This document shows positions 44,990-54,291 of a DNA stretch of 64,000 nucleotides, piece by piece. Positions within the stretch are counted from its first letter, which is position 1; each line of letters begins with the position of its first letter. Under the pieces are notes generated by a model that saw nothing but the letters and a program-made list of their open reading frames with translations, had not been told where the DNA came from and did no database searches. Source of the stretch: Coleofasciculaceae cyanobacterium (lineage in GTDB: Bacteria > Cyanobacteriota > Cyanobacteriia > Cyanobacteriales > Xenococcaceae). The DNA is taken from positions 53,038 to 117,037 of the forward strand of contig DATNPK010000021.1 of assembly GCA_036703275.1 (NCBI GenBank). The letters run 5' to 3'. The translations under genes were made by a program, and so were the position numbers.

Positions 44990-45676
44990 CTAATCACGAG
45001 ATCTTAATAGAGTCATCAGAATGTAGTAGAACAATAATGCTACGGAAGCAAATAGCTCTAAAGATGCTGCAACATGCTGGTGAGTACCATATCGATGAAT
45101 AATGTTCGACGTAGTGTACAAAATTGCCACCGAGGCAAAGACAATCATTGCCACTGAGAAAATTAAACCCAGGGTGAAGCCGAACAATACGCTACAGATA
45201 ATTAAACCCAAAGCAATAAAACCGCCAATTCTGAGGAAGTTACCTAAAAAAGAAAAGTCTTTACCGCTAGTAAATGCAACGGTAGTAATACCTGCAAACA
45301 TCATCAAGGTGAGAATAGCAGCAGTCGTAACCAGATTACTATCTTCAGTGTATGCAGTAGCAATATATAGTATCGGGGCAAAAATCAAGGCTTCACCTAC
45401 AACATAAACCCCTAATCCTGTATACTGTACGCCTACTTGGTCTGCTTTTGCTACTAAACTTTGAGACAACCATCCTAGTAAAGAAAAACCCCCCAAAATC
45501 ATCAACCAGCCGAATCTATTCCCAGCAATGAAACCAGTAAGTTCTTGGGCAATGCCAGTTTGGAATAAAATAAACTCTACTAGGATAAAAGCTACAATCG
45601 CACCTGCTAGATGAATATAAGTGTTTTTAATAAATTTAACGCGATCATTAGGACTCGCTTGAGCAACGCTAACCAT
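44990..45676 (-). CDS. Bax inhibitor-1/YccA-family membrane protein
   Basis: The 228-residue protein has seven hydrophobic helices and the family start FIKNTYIHLAGAIVAFILVE, the YTGLGVYVVGEALIFAPIL segment and a late SLELFASVALLFYYILMTLL helix. Members are multi-pass plasma membrane proteins; some bacterial relatives behave as pH-sensitive calcium leak channels. The specific role in cyanobacteria is not established. It is a single-gene unit with its own terminator. Confidence 0.88.
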   Translation of the reverse strand: MVSVAQASPNDRVKFIKNTYIHLAGAIVAFILVEFILFQTGIAQELTGFIAGNRFGWLMILGGFSLLGWLSQSLVAKADQVGVQYTGLGVYVVGEALIFAPILYIATAYTEDSNLVTTAAILTLMMFAGITTVAFTSGKDFSFLGNFLRIGGFIALGLIICSVLFGFTLGLIFSVAMIVFASVAILYTTSNIIHRYGTHQHVAASLELFASVALLFYYILMTLLRSRD

Positions 45677-45797
45677 AGTTTGTATACCTCATTTAATCTT
45701 AATAAGTTTCTAAGTTTAAAGATTTAATCTTAGTCATAACTATCTGTATATTAACCAAAGCAAGTTATTTGATTAGTGAGCTCAATTAACAATTAAG

Positions 45798-46685
45798 TTA
45801 TTTATTGTTTTCTTGCGTCAGCTTTAAATTGATAATTGATAATCCTAAAATACCTAAAAATAGGACTAAACCAATAGTACAGGCATAGCTAATATCTAAA
45901 TCTTGAAATGCTCGCTCGTAAAGATAATAAACTATAGTTTTAGAACTATTTCTCGGCCCTCCTTGAGTCATAATAAAAATTTCTTCAAATACTTTTGTAG
46001 CTGAAATTGCTGAAATTACTGCTACTAAGAATAAATAAGGGCGCATCAGGGGAATAGTAATATCCAGATGTTTTTGCCAGCTATCTGAACCATCGATCGC
46101 TGCTGCCTCGTATAATTCTGGAGGGATTGACTGCAATCCTGCTAGATAGATTACCATGTAATAACCCAAGCCTTTCCAGATAGTGACTAACATGACACTC
46201 CAAATAGCTAAATTGGGACTAGTTAACCAGGGAATACCTTCGGAAAAGCCAATTTGTTGCAGAAATTGATTTAATAAACCATTTTGAGTATAAAGAGCTT
46301 TCCAGGCGATTCCTGCTACTACCATTGAAATTACAACAGGGGTATAAAAAGCAGTACGAAACCAATTTATGCCTCGCAATTTTTGATTGACAACAATAGC
46401 CAACCATAAAGGTGCAATTACCAAAATCGGCACGACTCCAATTAAATACAGCAGAGTATTTTTAATTGTTTGCCAAAATATTTCATCTTGCCACAGCCGT
46501 TGAAAATTTTCCCACCCTACCCACTCAGGAGGCTGAGTAATATCGTATTCATATCTGGTAAAGCTAAGGGCAAACGCCTGAATCGCGGGAAAAAAGACCG
46601 TCAATCCTAATAAAGCGATCGCCGGTAATAAAAACAGATAAGGAGTTAATTTTTGTTGGTTAAAGCGTGACTTTTGCAGGTTCAT
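45798..46685 (-). CDS. Sugar ABC transporter permease (MalF type)
   Basis: The protein has six membrane helices and the permease signature EAAAIDGSDSWQKHLDITIPLMRP (EAA loop), which docks on the ATPase. I chose ATG 46683-46685 (MNLQKSRFNQQKLTPYLF), because the first helix follows 15 residues later; the frame continues upstream to 46730 only inside nadE. The start lies 26 bases inside the nadE end, so the two are probably translationally coupled. The partner MalG-type permease and binding protein are not in the window; the ATPase at 40619 could serve it. Confidence 0.88.
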   Translation of the reverse strand: MNLQKSRFNQQKLTPYLFLLPAIALLGLTVFFPAIQAFALSFTRYEYDITQPPEWVGWENFQRLWQDEIFWQTIKNTLLYLIGVVPILVIAPLWLAIVVNQKLRGINWFRTAFYTPVVISMVVAGIAWKALYTQNGLLNQFLQQIGFSEGIPWLTSPNLAIWSVMLVTIWKGLGYYMVIYLAGLQSIPPELYEAAAIDGSDSWQKHLDITIPLMRPYLFLVAVISAISATKVFEEIFIMTQGGPRNSSKTIVYYLYERAFQDLDISYACTIGLVLFLGILGLSIINLKLTQENNK

Positions 46686-48399
46686 AAACGGATAATTTCT
46701 TAGCAATTGGCATCCGCCAGCCAGTACCAAAGGCGCGATCGGTTATTTTGATCCCTGGAGGTGCTTGACGGCGTTTAAATTCAGCACGGGTGACTAATTT
46801 GATTACCTTACTCACTGTTTCGGTGTCGTGTCCAGCTTCAACTATTTCTGCGGTAGATTGATGTTGGCAAACAATGCGGTCTAGGATATCATCTAGTATC
46901 TCATAAGGTGGCAAAGAATCAGAATCTTTTTGCTCGGGCTTTAATTCTGCACTGGGGGGTTTAGTAATAATATTTTCGGGGATAATTTCCTGGTTACGAT
47001 TCAACCAGCGACATAGTTTAAACACTCTCGTTTTTGGCACGTCGGCAATTATCGCTAAACCACCATTCATATCGCCATATAGGGTACAGTAACCTACCGC
47101 CATCTCAGACTTGTTACCCGTAGACAGCAGCAGATAACCAAACTTATTGGCGATCGCCATTAATAAATTACCTCTGATCCGCGACTGAATATTTTCCTCC
47201 GCAATACCAAACTTGGTTCCAGAAAACATCGGCTCGAGTATTGTATCGTAAGCCGCCATCGCTTTTTTAATCTCGATCTTCTGGCTTTTTATTCCTAAGT
47301 TATTGACTAGATCTACCGCATCACTAATAGAATGATCCGAACTATAGGGGGAAGGCATCAATACTCCTAAGACATTCTCTGCACCTAGAGCTTTTGAGGC
47401 GATCGTCGCTACCAAGGCAGAATCTATTCCACCGCTTAAGCCTAAAATAGCTTGATTAAAACCACACTTTCTAACGTAGTCTTTTACGCCCAACACCAAA
47501 GCACTAAAAATTTCTTGATTACTCTCTTGATCTTCCTGATGAAGTGTAGAGTAAACTGTTTGAACAGAAATATTTTCCTCTACTCTGCTTATCTTCTCCT
47601 CTTTTGCAGAAGAAGACACTAACTTATCTAACTCCATAACTACCAAATCTGACTCAAAACCTTTAGCATGACTAACTATTTTTCCCTCACTATTAAACAT
47701 GACGCTGTTACCATCAAAAACTAGATCGTCATTTCCCCCAACCTGGTTGGTATACAACATTGGCTTGTGATAACAAGTAGCTGCATGATGCAGCATCGCC
47801 TCTCTTAGTTTCTGTTTACCCAATGTATAGGGAGAAGCCGATAGGTTGACAATTACATCTACTCCCAACTGTGCCAACTCTTCAATGGGGTTAACTTCAT
47901 AGTTGCGTTTTCCCCAAAACTGTTCATCATTCCACAAGTCTTCACAAATGCTTACACCAACTGTTACCGAGTCAAGCGTAAAATAATTTGCCTCATATCC
48001 TGGTTCAAAATAACGATCCTCATCAAAGACATCATAAGTAGGCAACAGACGCTTATGAAAAACTTGCTTGATTTCTCCCCCGTCTAGTAACGCCATGCTG
48101 TTATAAAGTGGTTTTTGTCCTTTAGATGTTGCGTGAGGATTATTTTCTACTGTACCTACTAAGACAGCAATGTTTTCTGGTAACTGAGTGGCGATCGCAT
48201 TTAACTCTTTACTCATCGATTCGACAAAGTCAGGATAGAGTAACAAATCTCTGGGAGGATAGCCACAAAGCGATAATTCAGGTGTCAGCAATAGGCGGAC
48301 ATCTTGTTTTGCTGCGTTTTTAGCAGCAGTGATTATTTGTTGAGCGTTATGAGTAATATCGCCGATAGTGGGGTTGAGTTGTGCGATCGCTATTTTCAT
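46660..48399 (-). CDS. nadE: Glutamine-dependent NAD+ synthetase
   Basis: The 579-residue protein joins an N-terminal nitrilase-like glutaminase domain, with catalytic Glu (LTPELSLCGYPPRDLL), Lys (FHKRLLPTYDVFDE) and Cys (VGVSICEDLWND), to a C-terminal NAD synthetase domain with the PP-loop LGLSGGIDSALVAT and STGNKSEMAVGY. It amidates nicotinate adenine dinucleotide to NAD+, the last step of the pathway. It lies downstream of the pncB-nadD-nrtR operon in the same direction but after a 274-base gap, so it may have its own promoter. Confidence 0.95.
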   Translation of the reverse strand: MKIAIAQLNPTIGDITHNAQQIITAAKNAAKQDVRLLLTPELSLCGYPPRDLLLYPDFVESMSKELNAIATQLPENIAVLVGTVENNPHATSKGQKPLYNSMALLDGGEIKQVFHKRLLPTYDVFDEDRYFEPGYEANYFTLDSVTVGVSICEDLWNDEQFWGKRNYEVNPIEELAQLGVDVIVNLSASPYTLGKQKLREAMLHHAATCYHKPMLYTNQVGGNDDLVFDGNSVMFNSEGKIVSHAKGFESDLVVMELDKLVSSSAKEEKISRVEENISVQTVYSTLHQEDQESNQEIFSALVLGVKDYVRKCGFNQAILGLSGGIDSALVATIASKALGAENVLGVLMPSPYSSDHSISDAVDLVNNLGIKSQKIEIKKAMAAYDTILEPMFSGTKFGIAEENIQSRIRGNLLMAIANKFGYLLLSTGNKSEMAVGYCTLYGDMNGGLAIIADVPKTRVFKLCRWLNRNQEIIPENIITKPPSAELKPEQKDSDSLPPYEILDDILDRIVCQHQSTAEIVEAGHDTETVSKVIKLVTRAEFKRRQAPPGIKITDRAFGTGWRMPIAKKLSVYEPAKVTL

Positions 48400-48673
48400 G
48401 GTTTTATTTCGCGTTTATATACCCAGATGTTGCGGATAAAAGTCCTCGAATAAGGGCAAAGATGCTAAGAGTTGTGTTAAGTAATTAGTTAGTGCTGAGC
48501 GAATTGAATAGTAGCGTTGGTTATTTGTTATCTGCAATACTTGTTGTGAAGTTTTTCAGTTGCTTAACTTGGGTTTTTGTAGAAAGAAATCTGCTAGTTA
48601 ATTCTCATAATTTTAGAGTTTTGGTTTTATTGATCGAGCCGATTAATTTAATTTAGATTTCCAGATAGAAAAA

Positions 48674-49420
48674 TTAAATAAACAACAAAGGTTTATCTTT
48701 AAGCGGAGCAAAAGCGGCTGAATCAAACTTGTATAAACTTGCAGGACGACCAGCACCACGAGATACTTTAACTCTTGTATCTGATAAGAAACCGAGCTTT
48801 AGTAAACGAGATCTAAAATTAGAATAGTCGGAAAAATTTTCTCCTAAAATTGTGCAATAAAGTTGATAAACTTCATTTAAGGTAAATTCGGTTGGCAAAA
48901 CATCAAAGGCAATTGGACTATATTGCAGTTTGTTTTTTAGCCGATTCCAGCCATATTTAAAAATTTCATCGTGATCGAAAGCTAATTTAGGAATTTCAGT
49001 TACTTTGTACCAGGAAACACCATAGTTTGATTGATTAATAATTTTTGCTGCTTCATATCTAACCAAGGCAAAATAACTTACCGATAAATATCGCACTCCA
49101 AAGCTATCGAAATTTTCTCTGGGATCTCTACCAGGATCGCCAAAAGAATATAGCTGTTCTAAATATAAATTATCTACTTGAATTTTCTCAGCTAAAGTGC
49201 GATAAGCAGCATCGGTTAAAGATTCTCCCTGGCGTACTAATGTGCCTGGTAAACTCCAATAATTATTAAAAGGTTCATCATTTCTTTTACGCAATAAAAC
49301 TAAGACGCGATTGTAAGCAGTATCTACCGAAAAAATAACGTTATCTACGCCTACTTTAAAGTCCGCTAAACTCTCTAATTTGGTATTAGCTTTGTGCTTT
49401 ACTTTAGAATTAGTTTTCAT
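48674..49420 (-). CDS. nrtR: NrtR-type Nudix-related regulator of NAD metabolism
   Basis: The 248-residue protein has an N-terminal Nudix fold and a C-terminal winged-helix domain, the NrtR design that binds ADP-ribose and represses NAD genes. The Nudix box is degenerate: GESLTDAAYRTLAEKIQV has Thr and Lys where the catalytic REUxEE glutamates belong, so it likely binds but does not hydrolyse. The DNA-binding half carries FRSRLLKLGFLSDTRVKVSRGAGRPASLYKFD. The gene overlaps the nadD stop by four bases, and its location among pncB, nadD and nadE supports the function strongly. Confidence 0.9.
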   Translation of the reverse strand: MKTNSKVKHKANTKLESLADFKVGVDNVIFSVDTAYNRVLVLLRKRNDEPFNNYWSLPGTLVRQGESLTDAAYRTLAEKIQVDNLYLEQLYSFGDPGRDPRENFDSFGVRYLSVSYFALVRYEAAKIINQSNYGVSWYKVTEIPKLAFDHDEIFKYGWNRLKNKLQYSPIAFDVLPTEFTLNEVYQLYCTILGENFSDYSNFRSRLLKLGFLSDTRVKVSRGAGRPASLYKFDSAAFAPLKDKPLLFI

Positions 49421-50022
49421 ACTTTTTCCTCTTGTCTCGGTTGGTTAGCTTCTATCGTTGCGTTATACAAATTTTTCTGGAAAATGTATTCTCTAACCGA
49501 AAGAGTAACTAAACTTGGATCTTTTTGTAAACGATATGTACTAGAGGATACTTTTGGCGCATTTAAATTTGCGATCGCAAATTTACCCCCAACTTGAGCT
49601 AAAGATGCTAAATCTGTTTCTTTCATGTCATATCCTAGACGGGGTACAATTAAAACCTTGACCTGCGTCAATAACTTTTCAATACGATACCAGCTAGTAA
49701 TCTGCGGTAAAATATCCGAGCCAATAACTAGGCTAAATTCAGCTTCTCCCCATTGATTCTTAGCTTTGTTAACGGTAATTAAAGTACGGCGATCGCTTAA
49801 TTCTGGTTGCAGACTGATATTATTACAGGGAAGGTTAATGTCAGTAATCGCTAGATCCAACATTTTTGTGCGATCGCCCAATGGGGTTTGATGCTGCTTA
49901 AATGGATTATCTGATGCCCAAACTATTACGAGATCGTAATGCTGGGATAACCAGTGTAAAATAGTTTGATGTCCTACCGTCGGCGGATCGGCACTTGTAC
50001 CAAACAAGGCTATTTTTTTCAT
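49417..50022 (-). CDS. nadD: Nicotinate-nucleotide adenylyltransferase
   Basis: The 201-residue protein has the nucleotidyltransferase motif GTSADPPTVGH near the N-terminus (a (H/T)xGH variant ending TVGH) and the C-terminal SSSTYR motif of the ISTxxR type. It joins ATP and nicotinate mononucleotide to give NaAD, between PncB and NadE in the salvage route. It begins three bases after the pncB stop and overlaps nrtR by four bases, so the three genes are one operon. Confidence 0.9.
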   Translation of the reverse strand: MKKIALFGTSADPPTVGHQTILHWLSQHYDLVIVWASDNPFKQHQTPLGDRTKMLDLAITDINLPCNNISLQPELSDRRTLITVNKAKNQWGEAEFSLVIGSDILPQITSWYRIEKLLTQVKVLIVPRLGYDMKETDLASLAQVGGKFAIANLNAPKVSSSTYRLQKDPSLVTLSVREYIFQKNLYNATIEANQPRQEEKV

Positions 50023-50025
50023 TGG

Positions 50026-51501
50026 TTAATTAGTAGTTACTGGATTTTGCTTCGTTACAGACTGACGTAAAGATTCCAAAGCGAAAGAAATATCAACGCT
50101 AAAGACATCTGGATTACTGATTTGGCGGATGTTAGCAGTAAGACTGGCTACGGAAGTTGCGGTGCGTTGTCGAATTTGTTCTAAGGTCACAGGTTCACCG
50201 CCTTGAAAAGCGCACCGCCCACGGTCGGGTTCCCCGACCATGTGGACGGAGCAAGTCGGCGGTGCTTGCCTGTGACCGCATTCCGCGGTAAGAAATGATG
50301 GTAATCTTTCACCCGCCTGCATGACGATCTGTAATAAGCTTTGTTCATTTTCTTGAGCTGACTCTTGTTTTAATCCCAAGCGATCTGAGTGGATCTTTCC
50401 ATCAATAACAGTACGAAATATTTGTTTGCAACCAGGATAAGTTAACTTGTTACTGGATTCTTTCATGGTGGGAATGCGATCGATTTCTACTAACTTATAC
50501 ACCCCGTTTACTGGCACACCTGTAACTACCTTTGTCCCGATCCCATAACCGTCTATAGCTGCACCCTGTTGTCTTAGTCGATTAATTTCCCATTCATCTA
50601 AATCTCCACTGGCAAAAATTTTGCTGTCAGGTAAATAAGAATGCACCTGTTGCGATAATTTTACTAAATCTCCTGAGTCAATTCGCACTCCTGATACGCT
50701 CATTCCTGCTTCTACCTGCTTTTGTAAGCGCTTAGCCGCTGCTATGGTGTCATAGGTATCAATTAACAGTGGTGCGTGAGGAAAGTAATTCTGAAAAGCT
50801 TTAAAAGCTTCATCTTCGCTTCTAGCTACGGCATCGATCGCCATAACTAAAGCATGAGCCATTGTCCCCCTAGGTTTTTCTTTTAATTTCAGTGCTGCCA
50901 AAACATTTGATGTGCCGTCAAACCCTGCTGCCAAAGCTGCTCTAGCTGCCCAAACTGCTCCCTGTGGGCTAAAGGCTCTTCTAGTGCCAAATTCTAGAAG
51001 ATCTGCATCTACTCCGGCAACGTCTCTAATTCTCGCTGCTTTAGTAGCAATCATCGTTTGATAGTTAATTGTATTCAGTAAGTATGTTTCTACTAACTGT
51101 GCCTGCCATAGCGGTGCTTCGATTCTTAAGATCGGCTCATTAGCAAAAATTGCTGTCCCCTCAGGCACTGCCCAAACATCTCCTGTAAAACCAAGTGACT
51201 CTAATAGCTGCCAAAATTCCTGGGGTGCATGATCGAAAATACCTGTCTCTTGCAACGCTTGAATTTGTTCTGAGTTAAAGCTCAATTGCTCTAGATATTC
51301 CAACGCCTGAGCCAACCCCATAGCAATTAAATAGCCAAAATTATTAGGTAAACGTCGCACAAATAATTCAAAACTGGCTCTTTTGTTAGCAATACCCTCT
51401 CCCGTATAGCACGCCGTCATAGTTAGTTGATATAGATCTGTTAATAAAGAATAGTCTTGGGGGTTTATATTAAGCCCATCTTGTGCTATATTTGTTTTCA
51501 C
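50026..51501 (-). CDS. pncB: Nicotinate phosphoribosyltransferase with an in-frame palindromic insertion
   Basis: PncB makes nicotinate mononucleotide from nicotinate and PRPP and starts NAD salvage. The 491-residue protein has the family patterns SLLTDLYQLTMTACY, FGTRRAFSPQGAVWAARAA, GTMAHALVMA and VRIDSGDLVKLSQQV. Near the C-terminus, between LPSFLTAEC and LEQIRQRTATSV, sits a 31-residue segment encoded by a 93-base palindromic element (50185-50277). It begins exactly at a codon boundary and leaves the frame open. Family members usually pass directly between the flanking parts, so this is an acquired insert. The gene starts the pncB-nadD-nrtR operon. Confidence 0.93.
   Translation of the reverse strand: MKTNIAQDGLNINPQDYSLLTDLYQLTMTACYTGEGIANKRASFELFVRRLPNNFGYLIAMGLAQALEYLEQLSFNSEQIQALQETGIFDHAPQEFWQLLESLGFTGDVWAVPEGTAIFANEPILRIEAPLWQAQLVETYLLNTINYQTMIATKAARIRDVAGVDADLLEFGTRRAFSPQGAVWAARAALAAGFDGTSNVLAALKLKEKPRGTMAHALVMAIDAVARSEDEAFKAFQNYFPHAPLLIDTYDTIAAAKRLQKQVEAGMSVSGVRIDSGDLVKLSQQVHSYLPDSKIFASGDLDEWEINRLRQQGAAIDGYGIGTKVVTGVPVNGVYKLVEIDRIPTMKESSNKLTYPGCKQIFRTVIDGKIHSDRLGLKQESAQENEQSLLQIVMQAGERLPSFLTAECGHRQAPPTCSVHMVGEPDRGRCAFQGGEPVTLEQIRQRTATSVASLTANIRQISNPDVFSVDISFALESLRQSVTKQNPVTTN
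50185..50277 (-). repeat. 93-bp palindromic element inserted in frame in pncB
   Basis: Its ends are GGTCACAGG (50185-50193) and CCTGTGACC (50269-50277), perfect inverted repeats. Inside, CACCGCC/GGCGGTG form a second stem and GGTCGGG/CCCGACC a third. The GC content is far above the surrounding gene. The element is 31 codons long, in phase, and encodes a polar stretch with two cysteines (PTCSV, GRCAF). This resembles the protein-coding palindromic elements known from Rickettsia. No second copy was seen in this window. Confidence 0.75.
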
Positions 51502-51535
51502 AATAATAATTTAAAATATTTTTGGTATTTATTAC

Positions 51536-51545
51536 TATAATTATA
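51536..51545. promoter_or_regulatory. Short palindrome upstream of pncB, possible NrtR operator
   Basis: TATAATTATA is a 10-bp palindrome about 35 bases before the pncB start, in an AT-rich promoter. NrtR binds palindromes upstream of NAD genes, but I cannot confirm the consensus, so this is only a candidate. Confidence 0.25.
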
Positions 51546-51798
51546 CTCGTAAGAAATTATATATTGTCAAGTTCAATAATATCTAAAGATTAAAACAGAG
51601 CAGACGAAAGCTAAAAATCATTAAAGGCAAAGGTTTTAGAAATTAGTCAAGGGAGTGCGATCGCACTTATTAAATCAAAGCAATTGAACCAAGTTGAACT
51701 TTGGTCTGTTAAATACAAGAATAATCAACTTAGTTTTTAAATTTTTGCCAGTAACATTCTGCTTATTATTTGTAACTTCGCTCTTGTTCTTACTTACG

Positions 51799-52236
51799 AT
51801 GAAATCATTACTAATTAAGACTGTCGAATACCGAGATGAAATAGCTGCAATTAAGCACATTAGAACCAAAGTATTTCAGTCAGAACAAGGAGTATCGGCA
51901 GAGTTGGAGTTTGATGGTTTGGATGATGCCGCAGTTCATTTGCTGGCATACCTCGATGATCGCGCGGTGGGTACAGCCAGAATTAGAAATATAGATGATA
52001 TTACAGCAAAAATAGAAAGATTAGCCGTGTTGCCTGAAGCCAGAAAGCGAGGTATTGGCAAAAAATTGATGGCATCAGCCTTAGAAACTATTTCCGCTCA
52101 GAATAAATCTCAGGTAATAGTTCATGCTCAAGAATATATTGCACAGTTATATCGGCAGTTGGGGTTTGAAGTAATAGGAGCAAGATTTACCGAAGCAGGT
52201 ATTGCTCATGTGAAAATGCTCGCGCAGCTATCTTGA
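51799..52236 (+). CDS. GNAT-family acetyltransferase
   Basis: From ATG 51799 the protein has 145 residues. It shows the GNAT acetyl-CoA loop (LPEARKRGIGKKLMASALE, Q/RxxGxG/A form) and the preceding IERLAVLPEA strand. The N-terminal IRTKVFQSEQGVSAELEFDGLDD segment resembles the ElaA group of small N-acetyltransferases. An upstream in-frame extension to 51694 encodes only a hydrophobic stretch and is probably not translated. It is followed after 19 bases by the formyl-THF cyclo-ligase gene, so the two are likely co-transcribed. Confidence 0.85.
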   Translation: MKSLLIKTVEYRDEIAAIKHIRTKVFQSEQGVSAELEFDGLDDAAVHLLAYLDDRAVGTARIRNIDDITAKIERLAVLPEARKRGIGKKLMASALETISAQNKSQVIVHAQEYIAQLYRQLGFEVIGARFTEAGIAHVKMLAQLS

Positions 52237-52255
52237 ACCAATTAGGTCTTGATTT

Positions 52256-52813
52256 ATGCCACAGCTCGATAAATCCGTATTACGGCGTAACATTCTGCAA
52301 CAAAGACAGTCTCTATCCGCCGCTCAATGGCAAGCAAAAAGCAGTTTAATTTGCGATCGCCTTAAAGCTGATAGTTTATTTAAAAAGGCGCGTACTATTC
52401 TGGCATACTTCAGCTTTCGTCAGGAAGCAGATCTTGCCTTATTATTTGATTTAAACAAAAACTGGGCTTTCCCTCGCTGCGTTGGCAAATCCTTGGTTTG
52501 GCATTCGTGGCAGCCTGGAGAAGATTTAGACTCTGGTAAATACGGCATTAAAGAACCATTAAAAACTGCAACCGTTGTTTCTCCGGCAACAGCAGATTTA
52601 ATTCTTGTTCCCACAGTCGCCTGCGATAATCGAGGATATCGTTTGGGTTATGGCGGAGGTTTTTACGATCGTTTATTAAGTTCTCCTCAATGCTTAAATA
52701 TACCTACTGTTGGCATCACATTTGATTTTGCTTACATGCTTGAGCTGCCGATAGATATCTGGGACATAAAGCTAAATTTTATTTGTACCGAATCTAAATT
52801 TAATATTTATTAA
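52256..52813 (+). CDS. 5-formyltetrahydrofolate cyclo-ligase
   Basis: The 185-residue protein has the family motifs: N-terminal LRRNILQQRQSLS (KxxLR-like), FSFRQEADLALLFDL, and the glycine-rich RLGYGGGFYDRLL near residues 126-138. It converts 5-formyl-THF to 5,10-methenyl-THF with ATP, recycling stored folate. Length is normal. It follows the GNAT gene by 19 bases. Confidence 0.93.
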   Translation: MPQLDKSVLRRNILQQRQSLSAAQWQAKSSLICDRLKADSLFKKARTILAYFSFRQEADLALLFDLNKNWAFPRCVGKSLVWHSWQPGEDLDSGKYGIKEPLKTATVVSPATADLILVPTVACDNRGYRLGYGGGFYDRLLSSPQCLNIPTVGITFDFAYMLELPIDIWDIKLNFICTESKFNIY

Positions 52814-53203
52814 ACGCTCTCAAGCTATTTCTGCTTTAAAGTTAGGTGTTTTGAAATATTTATTCAAGAATTAAGCTTTATACGATAAACGTTATTTCTA
52901 CCTCTTTTTGAGATGGTTCATTGTTGATTAACAGTGATTAATCGCTATGCTAGATCGACTAAACAAATTATAATCAAGATATATTAAGAACCCTAAAAGA
53001 ATAAATGAGTAATTGTGCTTACTCAGCTCTATTTAACCATCAATTTCATTTAAGGTTTGTTAAGTTGTGAAGAATAAGTATTTAAAAAAAATAGTGCTTT
53101 TGCTAATCTAAATAAACAGTGATTGATCGACTTATATTTAAATATTTATTTCATCGTAGTTTTTTAGGCAAATTAGTATTTTCCAAATTTTCCCAATCTT
53201 CTT
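52814..53203. other. Gene-free region
   Basis: The 390 AT-rich bases before the small paralogous protein gene contain no reading frame, hairpin or repeat that I can support. Confidence 0.4.
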
Positions 53204-53521
53204 ATGCAACACTTTCAGGACGAATGGATTCAAGAATGGTGCGATCGCAATGGTTGGACAGACTTATTTATGGAACGCTATAACCATTACTGGGCGTTTC
53301 CTCCTAATTGCGTTATGCCTGAGCCTATTCCTCAAAAAGTAATGAGGCTGATTAAAAGCGAAAAAGGTCTTAGTCACAACGAGCAAAAGTGGTTATATTT
53401 CGCGGTGGCAATTAGCGTAACTGCTCTTTTGGCTAGCTATTTTATACTATCCCCTATGCCCCTAATGTTTGCTTTTGGATTTGATGCTATTACTGTCGCT
53501 CGTATGGATTGCGAAGTATAG
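53204..53521 (+). CDS. Small cyanobacterial protein, paralogue of the gene at 44361
   Basis: The 105-residue protein shares WC...G(W/Y)TD.F, W.FPP..VMP and a late hydrophobic helix with the product at 44361-44648. It has one membrane-like helix (about 63-90, YFAVAISVTALLASYFILSPMPLMF in parts) and a short C-terminal tail. Charged residues EWIQEWCDRNG precede the shared region. Function unknown. Confidence 0.65.
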   Translation: MQHFQDEWIQEWCDRNGWTDLFMERYNHYWAFPPNCVMPEPIPQKVMRLIKSEKGLSHNEQKWLYFAVAISVTALLASYFILSPMPLMFAFGFDAITVARMDCEV

Positions 53522-53720
53522 TTAAACCTGATTTTTCGTTTAGTAATTAGTCTTGGCAGCCTCAGTTTAAATATATTTTGATTCGGAAATAATGCCAAAG
53601 TATTGACTTTAGTAGGCGATCGGAAGACGATGAATAGTGGTGCAGTTGTCCTTGACCTAAAATTCACTAGGTTTAGATGTAGGCTGCCAATAAAACATCA
53701 GAGTATTGAATAGTTTGACT

Positions 53721-54149
53721 ATGTTTGATTTAGGTAATAATCGACCAGAAATAGCTGAACAAAAGTGGCGATCGCAATTAGACTTTTTTGTTAACGATTA
53801 TGAGCAACAGCTCGCTGCTCTAGTCTGGGGATTAAAGCAAGAGTGGGGAGAAACTAACGATGTTTTAGGTATCGATCTTCAGCCTACACCACATTTTGTG
53901 GCTTGTTCTCAAGAAAGTTTGGTACAATTGAACCACAATACCAAAGGCAGAATACAGGAAATATTGGGTATTGTTGATGGTCACGACTCAGCACTAGAGG
54001 TGGTTATAGTTGGTATTGGAGAAGGGCAAATAAAGTTAATTAATTTCCAGCCTGAAACGACTCCTGCTAATTGTTTTGCTGCTACAGATGGCGATGTAGA
54101 TCGATTAATAGATACTTTAGAAAAAGCTTTAGCAACATATATTAAGTGA
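53721..54149 (+). CDS. Conserved-looking hypothetical protein
   Basis: From ATG 53721 the protein has 142 residues. A TTG five codons upstream also fits. It is an alpha/beta soluble protein with a WRSQLDFFVNDYEQQLAAL helix, a GIDLQPTPHFVACSQESL strand-turn and a C-terminal helix. I do not recognise a family, but balanced amino-acid composition and an internal HIP1 site support coding. It converges on cydB. Confidence 0.55.
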   Translation: MFDLGNNRPEIAEQKWRSQLDFFVNDYEQQLAALVWGLKQEWGETNDVLGIDLQPTPHFVACSQESLVQLNHNTKGRIQEILGIVDGHDSALEVVIVGIGEGQIKLINFQPETTPANCFAATDGDVDRLIDTLEKALATYIK

Positions 54150-54291
54150 ACCACAATCGTTAAGTAGCATTAGTAAATTTGCTGTTTAATTGAGAAAACA
54201 TAGCTAAAAAGCCAGACTAGAAAGTAAGTATTGTTAAAACAAGATTTATTTAATGATCAAAAAGTAAAGGTATCAAAGCGAGCGCCTTGAA

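Noticed and set aside
51694..51798. N-terminal hydrophobic extension of the GNAT protein
   Set aside because: It gives a membrane-like segment foreign to the family, and ATG 51799 produces a normal family start.
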